DNA from: Granulicella sp.
GTDB taxonomy: Bacteria > Acidobacteriota > Terriglobia > Terriglobales > Acidobacteriaceae
Assembly: GCA_025357875.1 (NCBI GenBank)
Contig: JANYLK010000031.1
Span: 1 to 64,000, forward strand
Direction: 5' to 3'
DNA length: 64,000 bases
Shown here piece by piece: positions 8,720 to 18,800 of the stretch (within the stretch, counting starts at the first letter, position 1; each line of letters starts with the position of its first letter). The notes below the pieces were generated by a model. That model was not told the origin of the DNA. It saw nothing but the letters and a program-made list of their open reading frames with translations, and did no database searches. Position numbers and translations under genes: made by a program.

Positions 8720-9586
8720 TCAGTGATGCAGTAGGACATCCGCAGCAAAGAAGCAGAAGAACGCGATGGAGATCAATCCGTTCAAGGTGAAAAAGGCAGC
8801 GTTCATCCGCCGGAGGTCGCGGGGGAAAATAATGCTGTGTTCGTACAGCAGTAGCGCGCCCACCGTAGCGACGCCGGCCATTGCGGTCGGCCCTAATCCA
8901 AACAACCGCACCAGCCAAAACAGTAGGCACAGCATACCAGCGTGCATAGCGCGCGCGATCCAGAAAGCCGGCTCTAGTCCGAACGCCTGAGGGACGCTGT
9001 TCAATCCAGCTACGCGGTCATGGTCAAAGTCCTGGCATGCGTACAGCACGTCAAAGCCTCCCACCCACAGCATGACAGCTGCTGAAAGCACGATGATCCG
9101 CGCGTCGAGCGACCCTCGTACAGCAATCCATGAGGCAGAGGGCGCGATGCCCAGTGACACCCCAAGCACCAGGTGCGACCATCGCGTGACTCGCTTCATG
9201 TAGCTATACGCCAGCAGGATGACCAGCGTAAGCGGCGCCAACTCCAGTGCCAGGCGATTTAACATGGCGGCCGCGGCCAGAAAAATTGCAGCGAATATCA
9301 CAACGAATCCCGCTACGAATCCCGTACTCAATCTCCCGGCCGGTAAAGCGCGCATCGAGGTGCGAGGGTTACCCGCGTCGAGACGCGCATCCACCAACCG
9401 GTTGAACGCCATCGCCGCAGTACGAGCCGAAACCATGCACACCACGATCCAGAACAGCACTGCCAGCCGCGGCCAGCCGCGAGCCGCCAGCACCGCCCCC
9501 GTCAGCGCAAACGGCAGCGCGAAGATCGAGTGTTCCCACTTGATCATTTCCAGCGTCAGCCGGATGTTCTTCAGCAAATTGCCCAT
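8720..9586 (-). CDS. ubiA: UbiA-family polyprenyltransferase (putative menaquinone/ubiquinone type)
   Basis: A 288-residue membrane enzyme with about eight hydrophobic segments. Two Asp-rich motifs bind the Mg2+-prenyl diphosphate: 'NRLVDARLDAGNPRT' at about 62-76 and 'YACQDFDHD' at about 183-191. The 'NPRT...RALPAGRLS' continuation is typical of the putative 4-hydroxybenzoate prenyltransferase subfamily that includes MqnP of the futalosine menaquinone pathway, so I infer that role rather than ubiquinone synthesis. No other quinone gene adjoins it. It is convergent with the CsbD-like gene. The ATG at 9586 has only a weak ribosome-binding site. Confidence 0.88.
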   Translation of the reverse strand: MGNLLKNIRLTLEMIKWEHSIFALPFALTGAVLAARGWPRLAVLFWIVVCMVSARTAAMAFNRLVDARLDAGNPRTSMRALPAGRLSTGFVAGFVVIFAAIFLAAAAMLNRLALELAPLTLVILLAYSYMKRVTRWSHLVLGVSLGIAPSASWIAVRGSLDARIIVLSAAVMLWVGGFDVLYACQDFDHDRVAGLNSVPQAFGLEPAFWIARAMHAGMLCLLFWLVRLFGLGPTAMAGVATVGALLLYEHSIIFPRDLRRMNAAFFTLNGLISIAFFCFFAADVLLHH

Positions 9587-9663
9587 AGCTCATGTTAACG
9601 GAGAAACGGCGCACAGACTGGCATAAAATCCCCCGCGTCAGTGCGCCGAATTCTCGGTTAAGC

Positions 9664-10446
9664 TTATCTTTCCGGTCTCGGTCCGGCGATCTGCAAGTTA
9701 TTAACTACGCTGAAAACTCCCGGCACCGTATTTGCCTGAATTCCCGCCACGTCGTGATCCATCTTGCTATCAACCACGCCCGCTAACGTCACGTGTCCAT
9801 TGACCACAATGATGCGAATAGGCTTCGCGGGATCCATTGCGTACCTTTGCAACTGGGGAGTTCCATAGATGACCTGTGCCAATTGCCGACGCAATCCGTC
9901 ATCCATAGGCGAAACCGGCGCGATTTCCAGGTTGTCGACTATGTCCTTTACGCCTGGCGTATTGCCAACGAGGCCAAGTGCCGAACCCTTATCAGTGGGT
10001 CCGTATACCATTCCGCCAAGCGTTACCACGCCGTTTTGTACACCTATGTTGATCGCGTTGAAAGCGGTCGTCCCGTATCCGACTCGGTCGTAGGAAAGTT
10101 CTTTCGCCAGCTTGTTGCGAAGCGCCTCATCCGCTACGGATACCCCAGCAATCTCGATCCCGTTCTCGACCGCCTTGACTTTCTTAACATGATGGACACG
10201 ACGGTCCGCGTCTTCCTTCTCTGCATACACGTTCACTGTCCCCGACAACGCTACGTTGCCGTCATGCACAGAGGCGGTTACATTCTGAAATCGTTTGTTG
10301 CCGAGAGCCTTATGCACATCCGCAGAAATTTGCGAATCGTTCGGCCCATCCGCTCTCGCTGTGCTTATGCCCCAAGGGCTGACTCCGATCAGCATAGCAC
10401 TCAGTACAATTGTGCCTGCACCGAGCAGGCCGTTTTTCGTGGACAT
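9664..10446 (-). CDS. Exported BON-domain protein with three BON repeats
   Basis: A 260-residue protein with a signal peptide (1 to about 34, ending ARADGP) and three BON domains at about 40-100, 105-170 and 185-255. Each has the pattern of a helix followed by 'G-x-V-x-L-x-G-x-V' strands (DGNVALSGTVN, NGVVTLGGMVY, NGHVTLAGVVD) and a closing 'V-x-x-V-x-N-x-L/I'. BON domains are thought to bind phospholipid, as in OsmY and DolP, so a periplasmic or outer-membrane maintenance role is likely. The longer frame is rejected because AAAGGAGAG precedes the ATG at 10446. Confidence 0.85.
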   Translation of the reverse strand: MSTKNGLLGAGTIVLSAMLIGVSPWGISTARADGPNDSQISADVHKALGNKRFQNVTASVHDGNVALSGTVNVYAEKEDADRRVHHVKKVKAVENGIEIAGVSVADEALRNKLAKELSYDRVGYGTTAFNAINIGVQNGVVTLGGMVYGPTDKGSALGLVGNTPGVKDIVDNLEIAPVSPMDDGLRRQLAQVIYGTPQLQRYAMDPAKPIRIIVVNGHVTLAGVVDSKMDHDVAGIQANTVPGVFSVVNNLQIAGPRPER

Positions 10447-10602
10447 GTAGCTCTCCTTTTTGACATCTGATCCTGTCACTTTGACAAGACATTGACGCAA
10501 CCAGCACCCTAGGTGACCATCCGATAACAACCCATTTGACGCATATACGTGCGAGAAGTTTTCTTTTTACGACAGAGCTGTTTCACACGCTCAACAGTGC
10601 CG

Positions 10603-13600
10603 TTAGTGGTATCGCCGACGTATCTTGTAAACGACGCTGAACACACCCGACTCGTCGCGCGCGACCACCAGCGATACATTCGGCGTGAGATCGTACTGCG
10701 CTTGCAACAGTTGCTGCGCTGTAGAGTTTACGTTCGTCGCGTAGGTTACGGAGAGCTGTCGCGAGAGCTGCTTCTGCACCGTGATCCGGGCCGTGGAATT
10801 GCCTAGCGTTCCGACGAATGCTGGGTCGATCTTCACCGTACCTCCGCCGAACAACTTTCCGATTCGATTGCTGACCGTAGCATTCAGCGCGCCGCCAAGC
10901 AGAGCGCTGGTAGTCGGATTTACTCCCGCCTGCACCTGCTGCTCCGAGTAAAGCTGCGCCTCTTCCTGCGTTCGCCCAAGGGCAAGCAGCGCAAAAATGT
11001 CTGCCTCACTCAATGGTGGCTCGGAGCGGTAGGTTGGCTTCAGGTTGCTCATCGTTCCTTGCAGGCCCACCGTGACGTCATACGTCTCCACCCGCGCTGT
11101 CGCGTTGATGTCGACCGTGGGATCAATTCGTACGGGATTGCTGAAATAGATGTCTCCGCGTTGCAACTCGTACTTCGTCCCGGCGAAAGTAGCGCTTCCG
11201 TCGGTAATTTGAATACGGCCAAGGATGGATGGCTCCGCAACTGTGCCGCGCACTGTCAGGTTGACGTTGCCAGCCAGCTTGGCATAAGTATTCTGGAAGT
11301 CTAATTGCGGGGAACTTGTGACATGCACATCCAGCCTGATCTTGTTCGCGGCAGAGGTAGGGTCAGGCGGCGAACTCACACCACCTGCGGACGAAAATGC
11401 CGCAAAGTCGACATCAGGGCCTACACCAAAGCGCGTAATCAATACGTTTCCGCTTAGCAGTAGGCTGTCCGGACCGCCTTGCAGTGTCAGGCTGGTATTC
11501 GCGGTGGTACTCAATCCATAGAGCCTAACGCGCACTACATCACCGATCGCCGTAAGGTTGGCATAAATCCCATTCTTATAAGTCAGGAAGCCGCCGATTT
11601 TCAACTGGCCGCCGCCCGTCGTCGCTGTGAGACTCTCCACCTGCAATCGATCTTCGTTGAAGACTAGTGTTCCGTTTATCGCGCTCAGCCCGTTCGGAAT
11701 TCCTTCCATCGCTACATTGACGTTGTCGAACTGTACCTTGCCAGTCAGCGACGGCTTCTTCATCTGGCCGCCTGCGGCGATCGTAAATTGCACCTTGCCG
11801 CTCGACAGGAGGTCGGGGTCGAACGTGTGCGCAAGCGCCACGCTGATGCTTCCGTTCGCCTTAAGGTCCAGCTTGGCGCCGTTCGGGTCAGTAGCACCGA
11901 ACGCCTGCACGGTACCGCTAATCTGCAAGTCAGTATCCTGACCTGTAATGTGAATCTGGTCGAGCGTTGCCAGTCCATTTCTCAGACTTATCCGCAACTG
12001 GCCTGCACTCTTTAGTTCGACGCCTTCAAGTTTTACATCGAAGTCGCTTAACTCCGCGTTCCCGCTCAATTTGACCGGAGTCTTCAGCGGACCACTCACA
12101 TTCACCACGCCGCCAATCGATGACTGTGCCTTCATATTCGAGGGACTGAACAGTGCAAGCGGCTTGCCGATATCCAACCCTGCAATCGTCAGCTTGGCTT
12201 GCGTCTCATAATCACCCGTCAACCGTGTCTGTCCGGACGCGTCGATCTGTGCGCCAACCAGCGTGGACTTCGCTGTGTACAGCAGCAGGTTGCCCTCGCT
12301 ATGCACATCGGCCGACATCGTGCCAATCGCCTTGCCATCCACCGTGGCTCCGGCCAGTTTCAGTGTGGCCCTCAATCCCGGTTGCTCGATCGTGCCATTC
12401 GCGTCCGCTATCAGCGTCAGCGTTCCATCGGCGTTTGGCATCGCCTTGGCAATTGTCTGAAATTTTGACAACACGAGGTTGTTGCCCTCGAGATGCGCAT
12501 GTACATGCTTAGAGGTCATATCATAGCCGCCATTGCCAGCGAGCTTTGCTCCATGCAGTACCAGCGCAACCTGACTGGCTTCGATATCCTGCCCTTTCAC
12601 GGAAAGATCGACCACGGCAGTGTCGTATGGCTCGCCATACGCAACTCCGTTGTTCAGCGAAACTTTTCCTTGACCATTCAATTTTGCGAGCGTCCCCGAC
12701 ACCTTGGCGTCGACCGATACAGTTCCCGTAATCGGATACTTCTGCTGCTGTCCCGCGATTTGGAGAACGTCCACGAAGCTTGCGTTGGCCAGCTGAACCG
12801 ACGCATCCACAATCGTTCCGTCGTCCCAAACGTACGTGGCCAGGCCCTTGCCCCCGAATGTCTTGCGAGGCTTCATGCTTCCAGCCAGATTCAACACCGC
12901 AGTCCCACGCTTAATGATAGAACTTGCTACAGCCAAACCCTCATCGATAGAGAACTCAGCATCCATCACCGCTGAATCAATTAACGTATCCAGTTCGGTG
13001 CCCAACTTGACCTCAAGGGCCGTACCCTGCAAGTGTCCCTTCACATTCAGATCTGCTGCACGGCCTTTTGCCGTTCCGTGGAAAACCAACCCGCCGTGCA
13101 GCACTACCGGAATCGCTGACGCACCCTTCTTTCCGTTCGCCTTGAAGTCCAGCGTCTGCAGCAACTGATCGAACTCTCCGAGATCGCTCACCGTCATGTC
13201 CACTTTCAAATCGGTGAGAGGATCACCCTGATTGACGCCAACGATTCCGCTTCCTTCTATCGTCGATTGCGGCGTCAGCAGAATCGCATGCTGCAAAACC
13301 ACAACCTCCCGCTTCCCATCGTAGTGGCCGACAACCTCGCCATTCACTGGAACATTGTTGATCGCGCCCTTACGCGACTTGCCCGTGGGCCGAAGCTTCA
13401 AATTTGCGGCCACTTCAACCGTGTCCGCAACATTCGCCACCGGGCCGCCCCACTCAGCCTTCACCGGTCCAGAGACTGCCGTATCGAACCCGAGGTCGGC
13501 GTAGCCCTTCGTCTCCGTGATTTCCATAATGGTGCGCAGCGGAATCGCATTCACTGTCGCAATCAGGTACGCGTGGGCCGTGACCTGCGGAATCTTTGCC

Positions 13601-15018
13601 GCCGCTACAGTCGCAGTCGGCTTTGCGCCCACCGCTACGGCAGTCTTGTTTGCTGTGGTCACCGCACCCACCACTGTTGGCGATTTCGCGGGAGCAGCCG
13701 CGGCCGTTTCGCCCAGCCAGTTCACAATACGCAACTCGCCAGCCGCGCTTCCGCCTCCCGGAAGATAGCCACTCAATGCAGTGAGAAGAAGTTCCGTGGG
13801 CGTGATGTGCAGCTCGCCGCCACCCTCGATGTCGTGCAGCCTCACATTGGAGTTCTCGTAACCCGCGCCATGCAGCTTCGCATTTCCCACCATCAGGTAT
13901 CCGGCCTTGCATCCGGGATCAGGAGGCAGTGGAACTGTACCCGGCTTCGCAGGAGTTACAGGAAGCTTTCTTCGCCAGAAACGTGGATGCGTCTGCGCCA
14001 CCACTGGAGACACCGAGCAGCTATGACCGGCGATTACTAGATCGACCCTCCCGGCCGTCAAGCCTTCCGCCCCAGTCAGCACCGTGATTTGCCTCAACTC
14101 AAGGGTTCCATCTGCCTTGATCTGCCAGTCGGGCTCCGCGAAATGATGAACCTCTCCAGTCGCGCGTAGCACCGAAGCCTTGCCTGAATCGAACTCGAAC
14201 TTCGTCAACTGTGCGGCGTCACGTCCAAGCTCCGCGTCGACGTGCAACTTCGACTGCGCCTGAGGCTGTTTGTCCATCTTGGTCCGCAGGTCATTCAGAT
14301 CGACCACGAAGCCGTATCGGTCAGTCAGACTCAAATAATCAATCCTGACATTCAAATCGCGTGCAGCTACATCGAAAGGAATTGCCCGGTCGTTGAATAA
14401 CGCAACACCATTATCCAGTCGCACTTGATTCGCTCGCAGGTCGAGCAGCGTATCCTGCAGCGATTCCGTGCTCGTGGTCGGATGTTTCGGCACAGGCTGA
14501 TTGGTCCTGCCATGCTTGTCGATGATCAGATGAACCTGCGGATGCTCGACCCTCAACATGTTCAGCCCCACGTGGGACTGCATTCCGGTTCCCGTGCTAT
14601 GGGCGAAGAAACTCCTGATTTTTAATCGGAGCTGGATCTTGTCCGCGGCGAGATATGGCGCTTCGCCCGCCCCCTCTAGTCCGTGAATCACCAAGCCATT
14701 CACCTCAATTGCCAGATGCCACAAGCTAAAGGCAACACCATGCACCTCGACCCGGCCACCGGTCGCGTTCTCTAATACGGACACAATCTCCTTACTCACG
14801 CGATGCTGGAAATCTTCGGTCGTCGAATACCAGGAGACGCCGGCGATCAGCACGATCAGCAGCACTATTACTCCAAGCAGAAACCACGCCAACTTCCGCC
14901 CCAGACGGCTTGAAGCGCTGCTATTCCTTACTGACGACACCGCAGATCTGTTCCGCGGTGTAGGATTCTCACCACCGGACGGGGTGCCGGCATTGGGCTG
15001 GTTATCGTCCATGCTCAT
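10603..15018 (-). CDS. tamB: TamB/AsmA-like translocation and assembly module protein (DUF490)
   Basis: A 1471-residue protein with an N-terminal Pro/Asn/Ser-rich cytoplasmic tail, one membrane anchor at about 44-64, an AsmA-like start ('VLENATGGRVEVHGVAF'), and then a very long periplasmic beta-rich repeat region. The conserved DUF490/TamB domain ends it, with 'PSILGRIQITDGSATFAGTKYELQRG' (as a region), 'EADIFALLALGRT' and a final 'NVSLVVARDESG'. TamB-type proteins bridge the inner and outer membranes and carry lipids or assist TamA/BamA. An Ala-rich low-complexity patch lies at about residues 440-475. The gene overlaps the surA-like stop as ATGA, has GGAGAGGAGG before its start, and belongs to the bamA-surA-tamB cluster. 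Confidence 0.92.
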   Translation of the reverse strand: MSMDDNQPNAGTPSGGENPTPRNRSAVSSVRNSSASSRLGRKLAWFLLGVIVLLIVLIAGVSWYSTTEDFQHRVSKEIVSVLENATGGRVEVHGVAFSLWHLAIEVNGLVIHGLEGAGEAPYLAADKIQLRLKIRSFFAHSTGTGMQSHVGLNMLRVEHPQVHLIIDKHGRTNQPVPKHPTTSTESLQDTLLDLRANQVRLDNGVALFNDRAIPFDVAARDLNVRIDYLSLTDRYGFVVDLNDLRTKMDKQPQAQSKLHVDAELGRDAAQLTKFEFDSGKASVLRATGEVHHFAEPDWQIKADGTLELRQITVLTGAEGLTAGRVDLVIAGHSCSVSPVVAQTHPRFWRRKLPVTPAKPGTVPLPPDPGCKAGYLMVGNAKLHGAGYENSNVRLHDIEGGGELHITPTELLLTALSGYLPGGGSAAGELRIVNWLGETAAAAPAKSPTVVGAVTTANKTAVAVGAKPTATVAAAKIPQVTAHAYLIATVNAIPLRTIMEITETKGYADLGFDTAVSGPVKAEWGGPVANVADTVEVAANLKLRPTGKSRKGAINNVPVNGEVVGHYDGKREVVVLQHAILLTPQSTIEGSGIVGVNQGDPLTDLKVDMTVSDLGEFDQLLQTLDFKANGKKGASAIPVVLHGGLVFHGTAKGRAADLNVKGHLQGTALEVKLGTELDTLIDSAVMDAEFSIDEGLAVASSIIKRGTAVLNLAGSMKPRKTFGGKGLATYVWDDGTIVDASVQLANASFVDVLQIAGQQQKYPITGTVSVDAKVSGTLAKLNGQGKVSLNNGVAYGEPYDTAVVDLSVKGQDIEASQVALVLHGAKLAGNGGYDMTSKHVHAHLEGNNLVLSKFQTIAKAMPNADGTLTLIADANGTIEQPGLRATLKLAGATVDGKAIGTMSADVHSEGNLLLYTAKSTLVGAQIDASGQTRLTGDYETQAKLTIAGLDIGKPLALFSPSNMKAQSSIGGVVNVSGPLKTPVKLSGNAELSDFDVKLEGVELKSAGQLRISLRNGLATLDQIHITGQDTDLQISGTVQAFGATDPNGAKLDLKANGSISVALAHTFDPDLLSSGKVQFTIAAGGQMKKPSLTGKVQFDNVNVAMEGIPNGLSAINGTLVFNEDRLQVESLTATTGGGQLKIGGFLTYKNGIYANLTAIGDVVRVRLYGLSTTANTSLTLQGGPDSLLLSGNVLITRFGVGPDVDFAAFSSAGGVSSPPDPTSAANKIRLDVHVTSSPQLDFQNTYAKLAGNVNLTVRGTVAEPSILGRIQITDGSATFAGTKYELQRGDIYFSNPVRIDPTVDINATARVETYDVTVGLQGTMSNLKPTYRSEPPLSEADIFALLALGRTQEEAQLYSEQQVQAGVNPTTSALLGGALNATVSNRIGKLFGGGTVKIDPAFVGTLGNSTARITVQKQLSRQLSVTYATNVNSTAQQLLQAQYDLTPNVSLVVARDESGVFSVVYKIRRRYH

Positions 15019-15803
15019 GGCGCCTCCTCTCCGGGCTTTAATATCCGCACGCTACCCTGCACGCGCAATGCTGCCAGCCAATCATCCAGAAGCGTATCCA
15101 CCCGTTGCTGCAGCAGTATCTCCTGGATCCGGTCTGCAATTGTCCCCTCCGCCGGAGCCGGAGCCTTCTCTTTCTGATACGCCGGAACTATGGTCTTGGT
15201 GTAATACTGGTCGACGTCCGCCGGCACAATACGAATGCCCATCCGGAACCGCTCCTCGATAAAGCGCAGCACTTCGATGCGCTGCCTCCAGCGCTCTGTG
15301 AGTTCGTCCAGCGTGAATCCCTGGTCTTCAACAAATTTCTTCCATCCATCTTCGGTGTCGCAGTGGTACGCCGCACACTTTGGTATCAACTTCCGCAGTG
15401 TGGCCAACTCAGCATTCACTTCAGTGTCCGTCACCGGAGGGCTCGGTTGCAGCGCCATCTGTTGGAAGATCAAAGCACGATCGATCAGTCGATCGATCAA
15501 CTTATCCCGCGAAACCGGATGAGGTTCGCTGGTTGGGTGAAACGCCGCGAAGCGCTCCTCAGCGTCCACATCGCTCTGCAGAACCAGATCACTATTAACA
15601 ATCGCAACCACGCGATCCAGGATGATTGGGTCGGCCGTCGGTGACGCCTTCCCGCTGGAATCTACTGCAGTATTAGCCAGCGGCTGGATCGCGGGCAATT
15701 GAGCACACGCAGGGATCAGCAGCAGCAGCATAATCGCCAAACTACCCACAATCCGCGACAACCGCTTCAACTGATCCGCAACCCTATGTCCCAATGCATT
15801 CAT
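15015..15803 (-). CDS. SurA-like periplasmic chaperone lacking the parvulin domain
   Basis: A 262-residue protein with a signal peptide (about 1-35, hydrophobic core 'IVGSLAIMLLLLIPACAQ') and a SurA N-terminal core beginning 'ILDRVVAIVNSDLVLQSDVD', followed by a helical bundle (SRDKLIDRLIDRALIFQQM) and a C-terminal helix returning to the fold. SurA carries unfolded outer-membrane proteins to BamA. Full SurA has one or two PPIase (parvulin) domains of about 100 residues; none is seen here, and 'YYTKTIVPAYQKE' leads directly to the last helix. This would be a chaperone without isomerase activity. It is between the bamA-like and tamB genes, two bases from the former, and overlaps tamB. Confidence 0.83.
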   Translation of the reverse strand: MNALGHRVADQLKRLSRIVGSLAIMLLLLIPACAQLPAIQPLANTAVDSSGKASPTADPIILDRVVAIVNSDLVLQSDVDAEERFAAFHPTSEPHPVSRDKLIDRLIDRALIFQQMALQPSPPVTDTEVNAELATLRKLIPKCAAYHCDTEDGWKKFVEDQGFTLDELTERWRQRIEVLRFIEERFRMGIRIVPADVDQYYTKTIVPAYQKEKAPAPAEGTIADRIQEILLQQRVDTLLDDWLAALRVQGSVRILKPGEEAP

Positions 15804-15805
15804 GC

Positions 15806-18800
15806 TTAGAACGCCTGTCCAATACTGAAGAAGAAGTTGAAGTGCCCCACCTGACCCTCATACGGCTTCGCGTTGTTGAAGTCGTAAATAACCGGATATA
15901 CCGGCGGATTTAGGTTGTAACTGAAATCGACACGAATAGGGCCGACCGCCGTCTTATACCGAGCGCCGACCCCAATTGCATGTGAAAAATAGTTAAAGTT
16001 GCAAGTTCCAAACGGAAACGCCTTCGTCACTGCCACATTCGCGCATGTCGACTGGTCTGGTTGATGAAAATGCGTAAAGCTGGGGAACATATCCGAGACA
16101 TGCGCGAAGGCATTTCCCATGTCGTGGAAGATGACGAAGTTCACGCTGTCTCCAACAATCGGAAGCGTCGGCGCGGGCAGCCGAAGCTCCGTGTTGTTGA
16201 TGAAGACCGCACTGCCACCCACTGGAAAGCCCGTCTGCAGGTCGCGAGGTCCCGCATCATTGATGCCAAATCCGCGGTGCGAAGTCGCGCCTCCGGCATA
16301 CAGTCGCTCGGGCAGAGGCACTGCGTTGCAGCCCGCGTTCGTGTCCAGAAGGACGCCAATACAGCTTGGACTGCCCACGTTCGGGTTTGAACCAAAGGGA
16401 ATTTCAAATCCGATGCGCGTATTCCGAGCCAGCACATACTTATGTTTTCCAAACATATAATATGTGGCGTTGGTCACGTCCGTCCGGTTGAAACTCACCT
16501 GCGAACCGAACGCCGAACCTGCGAAGAACTCCTGCACCGACGTGTACGATCCCCGCTCCGCGTCCAGCGGACTGGGATCTCTGGTGTCGTGAAACCATGT
16601 GATCCCTGGACCGCCGACTCGCACCGGCTGCGACAGTTGTGGAATCAGGTTGAACGATACCTGTAGGGTTCCAGGGTTAACCGCTACTCTGCGAAACTCA
16701 AAGTTATAGATGAACGTGTCGGCCCGCTTCACCTTCTGCGTGATGCGATAGTCCGCCTGCAGCGTCGATGCCTGAAACGTAGAAATATTCTGCACGTTCG
16801 AGTAGCCGCCCGACACGCTCATCGAAAGCCTGTCCTTGCCGAACAGATGAGGATTCTGAAAAGTCAGCGTAGCCACCTCTTCCAGCAACCCGTAGCTCGC
16901 ATGCAGCGTCAGCGAGTTGTCCGTTCCGCGCAGATTGATCCGGCTTACGTCCACCGAGACTCGAGGGCTCACACCCGTTTTGCCGTTTTGCGAATACGCC
17001 GCATTCGGAGGCAAGCCAAGTGAAATAGCCGTTGCTGCATTGAGCACGCCCTTTTTGGGAGTGCCTGTCTGCGCCTCCAGTCCGAACCCATACGTCACGT
17101 CCCATCGCCGCGCTTCGGTCAATTGCAGCAACACGTTCTTCAGCGAATCGTCTCCGTCCGGATTTTGAACCGCCGTGTTCACCTGGTTGAACAACGCAAG
17201 GTCATACAGCCTCCGCTGCGTGTCCAGCAGTGCGCTCTGATCAAGAGGCTCCCCGGCATGAACCTTCACCCGTCTCGCCACAACCGCCGGCTTGGTATGG
17301 ACGATCCCCGTCAGCAGAACCTTGTCCACGAAGACCTGCTGGCCTTCCGAGACATTCAGCGCCACATTGGTCTTGTGTGTCTCTCCGTCCTCTACTTGCT
17401 GCTTGACCTCAATTCTCACCTGCGCAAATCCGTGACTCAGATAATAGCCAAGGATTGCGTCACGATCGCCGGACAAAGTGATCAACGAGTAGGGCTGGCC
17501 CTCCTCCGAGTTCAGTAACGCCTTTACGTCCTTCTCGCGGCTTCTATCTACTCCATCGAATTTCACCGTGCCAAACTTCTGCTGAGGCCCTTCCGTCACC
17601 GTAACCTTCACATCGATCTGAGCGACCTTCAGTGGCTTTCCGGATGGCGACACATCCACATCTTTAGGTGTCGATGCGATTGAGGCTCCGATAAATCCAT
17701 TCGCACGATATAGCCCTAGAATTGACGCCTCATCTGACCTCATTAAAGCCGGAGAATAGCGTCCGTTCCGCAAATACAGGTCGGCCTTCTGCACTCGCAT
17801 CCGTTCCTTCAACAAATCAGTCTCAAAGTACTTATTGCCAGCGATCATTACCGATTTAACCTTGTGTTTGATGCCCTTATCGACTGCATACACTACGTGT
17901 TCCGACGGCGTGTCTTCGCCAATCACCCTCACCGTCACCGTAGCGTCAAAATAGCCGGCCTGAAAGAGGTAATCTTTGATGTTGAAGGTACCTTCGTTCA
18001 GCAGATCGTTGTCAATCGTTCCTTCCTCGTAAATTGGCACAAGAAGTTGGAGGCGACTCTTAGAAAGCTTCACCCCTTCAACCGAAACCTTCACCAACGG
18101 CCCCTGATTCGCGTTAAAGTCGTAATCCACCTGCTTCCGCGGCGGGCTATAAGTCTGCTTCCGAAGTGATGTTGTCGCCTCCAGTCGGTCCTTCTTCTCA
18201 TACTGCGCGCGCAGTCGGGTCAGCGCATTGCTGACCGTATCGCGGTTCACTTTGGTACCCTGCATCAGCTTTCCCCTCTTACGAATCTCAGCGACCGTCA
18301 GTCCGGGGTAGTCGCCTGCCAGCGTAATCTGGCCAACCCGCGCCTGAGGCCCAATGTTCACCGAGTAGGTAGCGTTCACTTGCCCTCCAGCCTCATCTAC
18401 CGTCGTCGTCGCAGTGATCGTCGGCTGAAAATACCCGCTGCTTTCAAGCGACTGCCGAACCCCTTCCGTTCCCGCTGAAATCATCGACTGCGTGAATTGC
18501 GTTCCCGGCTGCAGCTTAGTCGCGTATTCCAGTAGCGAGGCCAGCCGCTCCTGCTTTACTCCGATAATCTGCACGCGGCCGACAAAGTAGCGCGCTTTCC
18601 CCATGTAGACCAGCGTCACGCCGTCGCCCACGCGCCTGCCACTCACGCTGATGTCGCGATATTTTCCGCTCGCGAACAGCTTGCGTACACTCGAGGTCAC
18701 CTTCGCCGGGTCGAGCGCGTGGCCCACCTGCTGCGGAAGCTGCGCTGGCAGCGGGTCCTTCGGGTCGAAGCTGACGCCTTGAAATTCGATGTTCTCAACG